Assembly: GCA_030388825.1 (NCBI GenBank)
Contig: CP128835.1
Coordinates: forward strand, 496,001-560,000
DNA length: 64,000 nucleotides
Reading direction: 5' to 3'
Source: Rossellomorea sp. AcN35-11
GTDB taxonomy: Bacteria; Bacillota; Bacilli; Bacillales; Bacillaceae_B
Shown here: positions 18,387 through 27,191 of the stretch, one piece after another
How the letters are laid out: each line of letters starts with the position of its first letter
Position numbering within the stretch: position 1 is the stretch's first letter
Notes under the pieces: model-generated
Databases searched by the model: none
The model's input: only the letters and a program-made list of their open reading frames with translations
Told to the model about the DNA's origin: nothing
Program-made: the position numbers and the translations under genes

Positions 18387-21300
18387 TTACTCTTTCACTG
18401 CTTTACGTTTTCGTCCACTTATTTTCCCTTTGATTTTCATCAGGATTTCGTACACGATCGGTACTACGACAAGGGTCAGTAAAGTCGAACTTGTCAATCC
18501 GCCGATGACGGTTACACCAAGTCCCTTGGAAATCAAGCCACTTCCTTCAAGACCCAGAGCCAGTGGGAACAGGGCCCCGATTGTGGCGATGGCAGTCATG
18601 AGGATGGGACGAAGCCGGGTGACACCTGCTTCCAGTAACGCTTCTCTTGTTGATAGGCCTTCGTTTTCTTTATGGATTACACGGTCAATCAGCACAATCG
18701 CATTCGTTACGACGATACCTATCAGCATGAGTGCACCAATCATAGAGGAAATACTGATTGTTTCACCTGCAATCAATAGTCCAAGTAATGCCCCTATGAC
18801 GGTAAATGGTAACGAGAACAGAATCGCAAACGGAGCAAGACCCCCTCCAAAGGTGATCACCAAGATCAGATAGACGATGGCAATGGCTGCAAGCATCGCT
18901 AATCCTAATTGTGTAAACGATTCCTGGATATCTTCCGTTACACCGCCCATATCCACGGTGACACCTGGCGGTAAATCAAGCCCTTCGATTTCTTTTTGGA
19001 TGTCTTGTGATGCTTTTGAAACATCATCGGACTTTAATTCTCCGCTCACTTGGGCAAATACTTTTCCGTCCCGTCTTGAAACGGTATCGGAAGTTTTGCC
19101 TTCCTGCACTTCAACGACGTCTTTTATCGGTATTTCCACCCCCAGTGGTGACTGGATGGTTTTGTCCGTTAAATCATTGATGCTTTCATAGTCCTCTTTT
19201 TCAACATCCACATACACATTTACTTCTTCTCCACCTTTTTCAATGGTGGTGAGGACTGGACGCTGACGTGTCTGACTAAGTTCCATGGCGATTTGGCCTG
19301 CTGTCAGTCCGAGCTCACTAAGCTTTTCCTGATCGGCGATGAAGGAATACTCGTCATAGGACTCGGAGATGCTTGAATCCACTTTTTTATAGTCGTCTTT
19401 GCCTTCCATCTTTGTCTGGATTTCATTCACAACAGGCTCGATTTCGTTCAGGGTTTCTCCATACACATACACGACAATTTCATTACTGCCGGCACTTGCT
19501 GAGAAGTCTTGTGATGCCCATTCCCCTTTTTCTGTTGTCTCTTGAAGATCTTTAATGACTTGTTCTTTTTCTGCAGAAAAATTCTCTGTATCCTCTTTAT
19601 ATTGAACATAGAATATAGCATTATTCGAGCTTCCCGGACTCATGGGGTTTTCACCGCCGACGGAGTATTGGATGGTGTCAGCACCTTTACGTCCCTGGAA
19701 GTACTCTTCTGCTCTTTGAGCGATTTCAGCTACTTCTTCTTCTGTTTGACCCGGATCTGGTTTGTAGGTTGCCATGACCATCTTTTCTTCATCAGACGGC
19801 AGGAAGCTTACTCCTATCAGTGGAACGAGGAACAAACTGCCAACCAGCATGGCAATAGCCAGGAGGGATGTGATGATTTTATGATTCAGGGACCAGTTTA
19901 ATACACCCTTATACCACTGTGCCAAACGGCTTTGTTTTTCTACATGCTTCTTCCCGACACCTTTTTTGAACATGGAGTGGGCAAGCATCGGCACAATCGT
20001 GACTGCGACCAGAAGTGATGCCAGCAGGGCAAAGACAATGGTCAAGGCGAATGGCAGGAACAACTCACCGATCATTCCTTGAACCAAGCCCAATGGAAGG
20101 AAAACGGCGATGGTGACGATCGTTGAAGACGCAATCGGCACGAACATTTCTTTTGTCGCTTCACGGATCAACTCTTTCCCTTGCAGCATTTCACCTTTTA
20201 ATGACATTCTGCGGTAGATATTCTCCACTACGACAATGGAATCATCAATGACACGTCCAATCGCTACGGTCATGGCTCCAAGGGTCATGATATTCAAAGT
20301 GATATCCATCTGTTTTAATAGTAAAGATGGCGATTAATAGCGATAACGGTATCGACACAACCGAAATGAGAGTCGACTTAATATCCCGTAAGAATAGAAG
20401 AATGATAATCACTGCAAACACCGCACCGAATAATGCTTTATTCAGCATGGTACTAACTGATTCTTCGATCGGTTCCCCCTGATCGAATGTAGAGATGATC
20501 TCGACACCCTCCAGCTCTTTCTCAAAAACATTCACTTCATCTTTCACTGCGTTCACAACGTCCACCGTATTGGCATCGGCTGTTTTGATTACTTGTATCC
20601 CTATGGATTCCTTTCCGTTTGTTCTGGAAATTGACTCCGCTTTACCAATTAATTCAATTTCAGCAACATCTGAAAGTTGTATGGTTGGAATTTTCATCCC
20701 GGCAGGTGCTTCAGAAGCCTGTGGATTCTGGCCTCCCTGACCTTGAGGAGCCTCCATATTCCCGCCGGCAGACGGTATGACAGGAATCTTCAGGTCTTTC
20801 AAATCTTCAATCGTTGCGATGTCTCCATCCACCATCACGGATTTCTGACTGTCTTTAAACGTGTACAACCCAAGTGGGGCTGTCACGTCAGAGCCTTTGA
20901 TGATATTTTTGATGGTATCTTCCGAAAGGCCGTACTGGGCCAATTTATCTTCATCGAAGACAATCTGGGCCTCCTGTATTTGCTGTCCTGAAACTTGAAC
21001 AGAAGCTACACCTTCCACGCCTTCAAGCTGGGGAACAATAATTTCTTCCACTTCCCTGGTTAATTGATCCAGGGATTGTTCTTCATTTGCAACACTCAGA
21101 GCAATGATGGGGAAAGCGTTAAAGCTTAATCTTGAGACTTCCGGCTCGTTCACTCCCTCTGGAAATGGAAGTTTGGATAAAGCATCCTCTACTTCTGTCT
21201 TTGCTTCATCCATATCCTTCGAAAACGTATATTCTATCTGAACGGCTGAAGCGTTCTGGTAAGACGTGGAGCTGACGACATTCACTCCATTTAGATTTTT

Positions 21301-21515
21301 CAAACGTTGTTCAATCGGTTCTGAAACCTTCCGCTACATCTTCAGGGGGTGGCACCCGGATACACAGTTGTCACACTAACAATCGGTGTATTGATGTTTG
21401 GCAATGTTTCGAGCTTCATATTGAATCCTGAATATAAGCCTGCAATAATGACGATGATGGTCATCAGCCATACCGCAAACTTATTCTTAAGTACGAAATT
21501 GATAATACTGTTCAT
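18387..21515 (-). pseudogene. RND family efflux pump subunit (SwrC/AcrB type), frameshifted as read
   Basis: Inner-membrane multidrug/lipid exporter driven by proton flux, about 1040 residues when joined. The N-terminus (from ATG 21515) is a helix followed by a porter domain; the middle frame has two porter subdomains; the last has a second set of membrane helices including the TM4-like VAIGRVIDDSIVVVENIYRR. The breaks are a five-G run at 21345-21349, a second change within the next 30 bases, and a four-T run at 20313-20316 (AAACAG read as AAAACAG). Divergent from a TetR gene. B. subtilis SwrC, a close family relative, exports surfactin. Confidence 0.82.
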
Positions 21516-21543
21516 TGCGAATTCATCCCTTCTTCCCTATTAA

Positions 21544-21642
21544 TGACTGAGTGGTCACGTCATACCCTAATATTACTGACCGATTAGTCATAAGTCAATA
21601 TAGTTATATGGAAAAGGTTTATTTATTATGACCAATCGGTCA
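21544..21642. promoter_or_regulatory. three TetR-type operators between the RND pump and its regulator
   Basis: Three related palindromes: TGACTGAGTGGTCA (21544-21557), TGACCGATTAGTCA (21577-21590) and TGACCAATCGGTCA (21629-21642); the last has perfect TGACC/GGTCA arms. They share TGAC...GTCA, lie between the two divergent start codons and most probably bind the TetR protein encoded at 21679, which would then control both genes. Confidence 0.8.
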
Positions 21643-21678
21643 TAATAAAAAGAAGGAGTTTATCAAGGAGAGGAAAAC

Positions 21679-22533
21679 ATGAAGGAAAAAGAGAAGTTAA
21701 TTATTGAAACATCGATTAAATTGTTTGCCACGAAAGGATTTAACGCGACTTCCGTACAAGAAATTGTGAATGAGTGTGATATATCAAAAGGTGCATTCTA
21801 TTTATACTTTAAATCAAAGGAAGCCCTTTTATTAGCCATCATGACCTATTATTTTCAAATGATCACGGCCAAAGTGAACGAAATCGAGAATGAGGATCTG
21901 CCTCCTTATGAAAAATTTCAAAAGCAGTTAGAATGTCAGTTCACGGAAATCTGTAAACATAAAGAATTCATCATTATGCAAATCAGAGAGAATGCCATGC
22001 CGTTCAATGATGAGATCCATGATCTCCTCAATGATATGAAGATGGACACCCATCGGTATTATAAAAGGAGATTATATGGGATTTATGGAAAAAAGATCGA
22101 ACCTTACTTCTGGGATATTATCATGATGATCCAAGGTTTTTTCCATTCTTATTTAGAATTGGTGATGCTTGATAAGATACAGCTGGACTTTGCCTATCTA
22201 TCCAAATTCATTTTAAAACGTACTGATGATTTAGTGGAGGGCCTCCTTAAGAGCGGGGATGAGCCTGTGCTTTCATTTGAAAAGCTGGATGATCTGGTGA
22301 AGGATTTCACTTCCTCTAATAGAATCAATGAATCCACCCTTATTCATATGATTGAGGATGCGATGGAAGTAGCAGAGGACGATAACAGTCAAATTTCATT
22401 GGAGGTCATTAAAGAAGAAATCCAAAAGGAAGAAACCCGTCACGTCGTCATTAAAGGAATGATGATGAATCTTGAAGACGACCCATCGTTGAAGCATCTA
22501 CTGAATGCCTTAAGACATTTTTATAAAATATGA
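21679..22533 (+). CDS. TetR/AcrR family regulator of the RND pump
   Basis: 284-residue repressor. N-terminal TetR HTH: KGFNATSVQEIVNECDISKGAFYLYF at residues 15-41, followed by an all-helical ligand domain; the C-terminal extension after residue 190 is longer than in typical members. ATG 21679 with AGGAGAGG upstream. It is divergent from the RND gene, a common arrangement in which the pump's substrate relieves repression. Confidence 0.9.
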   Translation: MKEKEKLIIETSIKLFATKGFNATSVQEIVNECDISKGAFYLYFKSKEALLLAIMTYYFQMITAKVNEIENEDLPPYEKFQKQLECQFTEICKHKEFIIMQIRENAMPFNDEIHDLLNDMKMDTHRYYKRRLYGIYGKKIEPYFWDIIMMIQGFFHSYLELVMLDKIQLDFAYLSKFILKRTDDLVEGLLKSGDEPVLSFEKLDDLVKDFTSSNRINESTLIHMIEDAMEVAEDDNSQISLEVIKEEIQKEETRHVVIKGMMMNLEDDPSLKHLLNALRHFYKI

Positions 22534-22539
22534 CAAAAA

Positions 22540-22564
22540 GACCCGCTTATGAAAACGGGTCTTT
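22540..22564 (+). terminator. terminator after the TetR gene
   Basis: AAGACCCGCTTATGAAAACGGGTCTTTATTT: ACCCG/CGGGT stem extended by AAG/CTT, short loop, then T-rich. Located a few bases past the TetR stop. Confidence 0.7.
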
Positions 22565-22989
22565 ATTTCGAACGAACACTCTCTCTCAGTTTCCCGATAC
22601 CTTCTTTACAAACCCCGTACCCAAGCCACGAACAGCCTTCACATAATGAATCAAGATCTTCGGGCTTAACCTTCATCGCCGTTTTAATGAGCAATTCTGA
22701 CTTCAAATGGATTTCTCCATGATTCAAACCTAAATGTCCTAGGACCCTGCTATCCATAGATAAAACATGATCATCGGAGTCCTGGCTCTTTTCACAGGCT
22801 GTTTTCCCTTTATGGACAGGCTTGGCAGGCATCATCAAACGCTTGAACGACCTGAATGGGAAAGTCCTTTTCCCCGTTTCTCATTTCACCGACGATGCCT
22901 TCCATTACGTCTATGAATTCAGTGCTATAGCCCATCCCTTGAAAACCATGGATGCACAGAAGATGATGTCCTCTCAGAATCCTTTCCAT
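22563..22989 (-). pseudogene. DUF1284 domain protein (frameshifted as read)
   Basis: Small Cys-rich protein of the DUF1284 group. From ATG 22989 (GGGGGA upstream) it begins MERILRGHHLLCIHGFQGMG, the family opening; the C-terminal part has the CEGCSWLGYGVCKEG cysteine cluster. The frame breaks near 22816-22822, where one base is missing (...DDACQACP then KGKTACEKS). Joined length about 142 residues. The Cys pattern suggests metal or Fe-S binding; function unknown. It overlaps the end of the oxidoreductase gene upstream. Confidence 0.7.
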
Positions 22990-23657
22990 AAAATCCCCCT
23001 TTTTATAGCCTGCTGGATATGATCCGATTCATGAATCGTGACTTTTTCACCTGTGGGGTCGTTAGCAACCCGGTACATTCCATAAGCGACTTGACGACCG
23101 GAGATGCTCCGGTATCTTTTCAGCTTACCTGCCAATACTGGACGCAAGGCTCTGGAAATGATTTCTCCCGCTTTTTCGCCAAGACGGAATTCGTCTCTTT
23201 CCCCTAACAGAAGAGCTGGTCTGAAGATGTGCAGCACCGGGAAATATAAGGCTATCAAGTCTTCTTCCAATTCCCCCTTCACACGGCTGTAAAAGAACGG
23301 AGAGCCAGAGCTTGCCCCGATTGCTGATATGACCATATACTGTTTGGCTCCATGTTCTTTCGCAAGCTTCCCCAGCTGGACAGGGTACTCGTAATCCACT
23401 TTTCGAAAGGCATCCTTCGACTTTGCTTTTTTGATGGTCGTTCCAAGGCAGCAAAACACATCATCAATTTCTTCATGGGGCAGGAGCTTCATCTGGTCAA
23501 AAGGAATGACCCGTTCGTCCAGTTTGTCATGCTCCACTCCACTCTTTCTCCTCACAAAGGAAATCACTTTGATGTATTCTGGACTCTTAAGGAGAATGTC
23601 AATCAAGTGTGACCCGACTAATCCTGTGGCACCCGCCACTAAGGCTACCTTCGTCAT
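22974..23657 (-). CDS. NAD(P)-dependent oxidoreductase (HTATIP2/atypical SDR-like)
   Basis: 227-residue Rossmann-fold protein with the nucleotide-binding AGATGLVGSHLIDILL at the start, the VFCCLGTTIKKAKSKDAF segment typical of HTATIP2-like atypical short-chain dehydrogenases, and YSRVKGELEE carrying the YxxxK pair. Substrate unknown. I use the second ATG (23657), six bases from AGAAGGA. It overlaps the DUF1284 gene, with which it probably forms a pair. Confidence 0.78.
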   Translation of the reverse strand: MTKVALVAGATGLVGSHLIDILLKSPEYIKVISFVRRKSGVEHDKLDERVIPFDQMKLLPHEEIDDVFCCLGTTIKKAKSKDAFRKVDYEYPVQLGKLAKEHGAKQYMVISAIGASSGSPFFYSRVKGELEEDLIALYFPVLHIFRPALLLGERDEFRLGEKAGEIISRALRPVLAGKLKRYRSISGRQVAYGMYRVANDPTGEKVTIHESDHIQQAIKRGILWKGF

Positions 23658-23687
23658 CTGCATTCCTTCTTTCTTTTTTTAGTTCAT

Positions 23688-24578
23688 TTATTCCGATAAA
23701 TCCTTCCAGCTTCCATAATGATGGACAGCGATTCCTTTATAGGAAGAATATGTTGCATACTTGTCTTCTACACGATTCATCTCATGGAGCATGAACGCCT
23801 CTCCTTCTTCATGAAAAGATATAAAATCCCCTTCAGCCGACGGAGCTGTCTCGATTCCTACTTTCACTTTTTTCCCTTGGGACAGACCATATTCCATCTC
23901 GCTTCTTACAAGCTGGATGATTCCATTCGGTCCATTCGCTTGATCCCTATAAGCCATGACAGCCACTTCATCGGTCTTCCCTATCACCCAGCGGGCAAGA
24001 TTTCCTTTTCCAAATTCATTATGATAGGTTTTCTCATCAAACCAAAATGGGATGTCCATCCCCAGGGTGATATCAAGGGAAGAAGATCGATTCACCGCTG
24101 TATTCACCATCTTCTGATAATTCAATACCGTCTTTTTATAAGCCGATGACCACCCGGATAATAGGTAAGGCTCTACATCAAGATGAACACCGGTAAATCT
24201 TTGAGCCTCACCTGCGACCATTTGATATTTTTCCACCCAGTCAAAGAAGGTGATCAGAGAGGATTGCCCTTTAACCGTTGCCCAATGTGGCGCTCCATCC
24301 AGTGCGTATACATGAATTTTTTCTATCGTGGCCATTTCGATGAATCGTTGATAGTGTTCTATTCCCACCTCAGGATTTACTTGCAGATACACTTCATTCA
24401 CTCCATGCTCCCTCAAGAAAACAATGATTTCATCTTTTTGATCCACTATCTCAACAGTATTCCAAAGCCAGGTACTTTTCCCATTGACACTCATCTCAGC
24501 CGCCTTTTCAGTAGATGGGAAGGACATGATACTTAGTGTGATCAGACAAATCCCCACCCATTTCACTACATGCTTCAT
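23688..24578 (-). CDS. secreted TIM-barrel-like protein, c-di-GMP riboswitch controlled
   Basis: 296 residues with an N-terminal signal peptide (VVKWVGICLITLSIMSFPSTE then AEMSV). The mature part looks like an alpha/beta barrel: VNEVYLQVNPEV, HVYALDGAPHW, GVHLDVEPYLL, ITLGMDIPFWF, EVAVMAYRDQA, KVKVGIETA, with acidic residues at strand ends (DVEP, MAYRD) like GH18-type or other glycosidase-like barrels. No family I can name with certainty. ATG 24578, with AGGAGG at 24589-24594. A c-di-GMP-I riboswitch directly upstream suggests a role in the motile-to-biofilm switch, for example matrix or cell-wall processing. Confidence 0.7.
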   Translation of the reverse strand: MKHVVKWVGICLITLSIMSFPSTEKAAEMSVNGKSTWLWNTVEIVDQKDEIIVFLREHGVNEVYLQVNPEVGIEHYQRFIEMATIEKIHVYALDGAPHWATVKGQSSLITFFDWVEKYQMVAGEAQRFTGVHLDVEPYLLSGWSSAYKKTVLNYQKMVNTAVNRSSSLDITLGMDIPFWFDEKTYHNEFGKGNLARWVIGKTDEVAVMAYRDQANGPNGIIQLVRSEMEYGLSQGKKVKVGIETAPSAEGDFISFHEEGEAFMLHEMNRVEDKYATYSSYKGIAVHHYGSWKDLSE

Positions 24579-24611
24579 CTTTCATTTTCCTCCTCTTGAG
24601 CCCAAGCCCTT

Positions 24612-24700
24612 TCGAGGAGCCTGGCAGCTTGGCAGCCATCCGATCAATCGGGAAGGCCCATAGCTTTGCGTCCTTGCTTTTCAACAAGTTTGCCTTTTTC
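24612..24700 (-). promoter_or_regulatory. c-di-GMP-I (GEMM-I) riboswitch
   Basis: Minus strand reads GCAAGGACGCAAAGC (24677-24663), then a GGGCC segment, then GGATGGCTGCCAAGCTGCC (24641-24623): the conserved ACGCAAAGC core and AUGGCUGCC...GCUGCC arm of the c-di-GMP class I aptamer. Downstream CTCCTC (24619-24614) is complementary to GAGGAG of the ribosome binding site (24595-24590) of the secreted-protein gene, so the expression platform probably works on translation. The remaining upstream part of the 24579-24900 gap holds only promoter-like AT-rich DNA. Confidence 0.82.
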
Positions 24701-24900
24701 AGTATTTTAGTACACCTCTTAATTATAGTGGATTCTCTTTCTTTTAATAGATGGAATTTTCAAAAATAGATAAACTCCCCTGCTAACAAAAATTGTCTTT
24801 CTTTATTCCCGTTCTTTCTCTTTACAATCCTTTTCTACCTGTGAGATAGTAAGAACTTGTGTTTTTTCACAGGACAAAAATAAAGGAGATTTTATCTAAC

Positions 24901-26434
24901 ATGTCTACTAAACAGCAGCATTCATCCAAAATTGATTGGCCTGTACTTGCCATCAGCGGCGGATTATTAATTTTATTTGTAATTGCCTCTTTTCTAAGTC
25001 TCGACCGCGTTACGGCCTTTGTTAATGGAGGCTTCGCCTGGTCATCGACATACTTTGGCGCATTCTGGCAAGTGCTCATGCTTTTGCACTTCCTTGTAGC
25101 ACTTTACATCGCAGCTTCAAAATACGGGAAAGTCCGTTTGGGATATATGGAAAAACCCGAAATCGGCACCTTTAAGTGGTTATCGATCATTATGGCTACT
25201 CTCCTTGCCGGGGGTGGGGTATTCTGGGCTGCAGCGGAGCCTATGTATCACTTTATGACGGTTCCTCCCATGCATGAAGGCATCGAGGCAATGACCTCCG
25301 TGGCAATCATGCCAGCATTGGCTCAAAGCTACATGCACTGGGGATTTCTCGCTTGGGCGATCTTAGGCACATTGAGTGCCGTTGTCATGATGTACGGCCA
25401 TTACCATAAGGGCATGCCCATGAAGCCCCGGACCCTTTTATATCCTATTTTCGGGGAAAAGCTGAAGACGAGCATCTTAGGGACATGTATTGATGCATTC
25501 GCCATCATTGCTGTGGCTGCAGGAACCATCGGACCGATCGGCTTCCTCGGTTTACAGGCAAGTTATGGTCTTTCGGCTCTATTCGGCATACCGGACCAAT
25601 TCTCCACGCAGCTTTCAATCATTATTTGTCTCGTGGTTGTCTCGACGATATCAGCAGCAACAGGGATTCATAAAGGAATACAGATTCTGAGTAATTTCAA
25701 TGTACGATTGGCATTCGGGTTGATTCTGTTCGTTCTATTATTCGGTCCTGGAGGATTCATCATCGATTCCTTCGTATCTTCTTTCGGATATTATGCGGAT
25801 CATTTCATTCAGCTCAGTACATTCCGGGGAGATAAAAGCTGGTTGGGAAGCTGGACGGTATTCTTCTGGGGATGGTTCATCGGATACGGCCCAATGATGG
25901 CCATTTTAGTCAGCCGTATATCCAGGGGGAAGAACGATCCGTCAGATCATTCTTGCCATTGCCATCATCGCTCCTATCGTCACTACTTTCTGGTTTACCG
26001 TTGTAGGGGGATCGGGTATCTTCTATGAACTACAGAACCCGGGGAGTGTTTCACAAGAATTAACAAATGGCGGGATGCCAGCTGCTATGATCGCCATTAC
26101 GAACCAGCTTCCCCTTGCAGGCATCATTTCACCACTCTTTTTATTACTGACCATCATTTTTGTGGTTACAACAGGTGACTCCATGTCTTATACGATCGCA
26201 ATGGCTGTTTCCGGCGAAGGAAATCCAAAGGTTTCTTTACGGGTATTCTGGGCCATTCTGATGGGTACCGTTGCCGCAATCCTTCTTTATATAGGTGACG
26301 GCAGTGTAGGGGCACTCCAAAGCTTTATCGTAGTGACCGCAGTACCGGTCTCCCTTCTGTTGCTTCCTATGCTGTGGCTGGCACCGAAAGTATCCAATGA
26401 GCTGCTGATTGAGCAGTCACGTCAAACAAACTAA
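24901..26434 (+). pseudogene. BCCT family betaine/choline-type transporter (frameshifted as read)
   Basis: Sodium-coupled compatible-solute transporter, joined length about 510 residues with twelve membrane segments. Family marks: the Trp-rich GGVFWAAAEPMYHF and AQSYMHWGFLAWAI, FWGWFIGYGPMMAILVSRISRG and GDSMSYTIAMAVSG. The break is one extra G in the run at 25925-25929; removal restores ISRGRTIRQIIL. ATG 24901 follows AAAGGAG. No ABC or regulator gene adjoins it. The ligand (glycine betaine, carnitine or choline) cannot be told apart here. Confidence 0.85.
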
Positions 26435-26447
26435 ATAGATCTAAATA

Positions 26448-26480
26448 AGCGCCTTACATTCTATATGTAAGGCGCTTTTC
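26448..26480 (+). terminator. bidirectional terminator
   Basis: AAGCGCCTTACA...TGTAAGGCGCTTTTC hairpin with an 11-bp stem, between the convergent transporter and small-protein genes. Confidence 0.85.
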
Positions 26481-26497
26481 ATCTACATCCTATTCGT

Positions 26498-26698
26498 TTA
26501 TAACTCTTCATCTTCAAAAAATTGCTGTAATTTTTCTTTTTGTTCGGGACTGGCACCCTCAGGTGTATAAGGATTATCCTTAACCCCTGCCGTATCCATA
26601 TTTGTCTTGATTGCCAAAAACGGTCCTTTCGGTTCCTCTGCTATGATGCGATCATTTAACTGCTTAAAGTCCGGCATTTCCTTATTTCCTTTATCCAT
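26498..26698 (-). CDS. small acidic protein of unknown function
   Basis: 66 residues, starting MDKGNKEMPDFKQLN and ending in the acidic QQFFEDEEL. ATG 26698 has AGGAGG in good position. Third in a row of three very small genes on the minus strand; its ATG overlaps the stop codon of the middle one, so translation is probably coupled. No membrane segment or known domain. Confidence 0.6.
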   Translation of the reverse strand: MDKGNKEMPDFKQLNDRIIAEEPKGPFLAIKTNMDTAGVKDNPYTPEGASPEQKEKLQQFFEDEEL

Positions 26699-26852
26699 CT
26701 TGTCTCCCTCCTTTTAGATTTTTATCCGTATTTTTATAAGCGATTAAAACAATATCGTCCGCCGATTGCTGACGTAGCTCACTTTCCATCGTTTTCACTT
26801 TATCCAACGTTTCTTCAGATAAATCCGCTACTGAAAATCCTCTCATATCCAT
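26691..26852 (-). CDS. very small protein (53 aa), unknown function
   Basis: From ATG 26852 behind AGGAGATG, reads MDMRGFSVADLSEETLDKVK, then a helical middle, ending in LKGGRQDG with stop at 26691. Its final codons overlap the start of the next small gene by eight bases. Hydrophilic with one predicted amphipathic helix. I do not recognise the family. Confidence 0.6.
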   Translation of the reverse strand: MDMRGFSVADLSEETLDKVKTMESELRQQSADDIVLIAYKNTDKNLKGGRQDG

Positions 26853-26863
26853 TTTCCCATCTC

Positions 26864-27058
26864 CTAACCATTTTCCATCGATTGACCGATCTCCTTCTCT
26901 GCAATCAAATGGTTCCCTTCTTCCACCGCATAATGTTCTTCTACTGATTCTCCCGGAACATAAACCTGACTTGGGTTTCTCGCTTCATGATTCAAAGTAA
27001 ACTCGGGATTCAACGGGGTGTCCATGCGTAATTCTTCGGGTTTCTTATGGTCTCTCAT
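26864..27058 (-). CDS. small acidic protein, unknown function
   Basis: 64 residues: MRDHKKPEELRMDTPLNPEF, then many Glu/Asn residues and no hydrophobic segment, so probably cytoplasmic or spore-associated and unstructured. GGAGGTGG lies seven bases before ATG 27058. First of three tiny genes ending in the bidirectional terminator at 26448. Confidence 0.6.
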   Translation of the reverse strand: MRDHKKPEELRMDTPLNPEFTLNHEARNPSQVYVPGESVEEHYAVEEGNHLIAEKEIGQSMENG

Positions 27059-27136
27059 CTATTCCACCTCCACTATGTAGTATGGCTCACGGGCACAAAA
27101 TCATGCCTCAGATGCGAGTATGGCTTGATTCTGGCA

Positions 27137-27173
27137 ATAAAAAAAGCGTTAAGCACTCTATTAAATGCTTAAC
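27137..27173 (-). terminator. terminator of the ATP-grasp/Cys-His-Asn operon
   Basis: Minus strand GCGTTAAGCA...TGCTTAACGC with a ten-base loop, followed by a run of T (+ strand A-run at 27138-27145). 19 bases past the stop codon of the 654-residue protein gene. Confidence 0.87.
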
Positions 27174-27191
27174 GCCGTGACGGAAGTCCAA

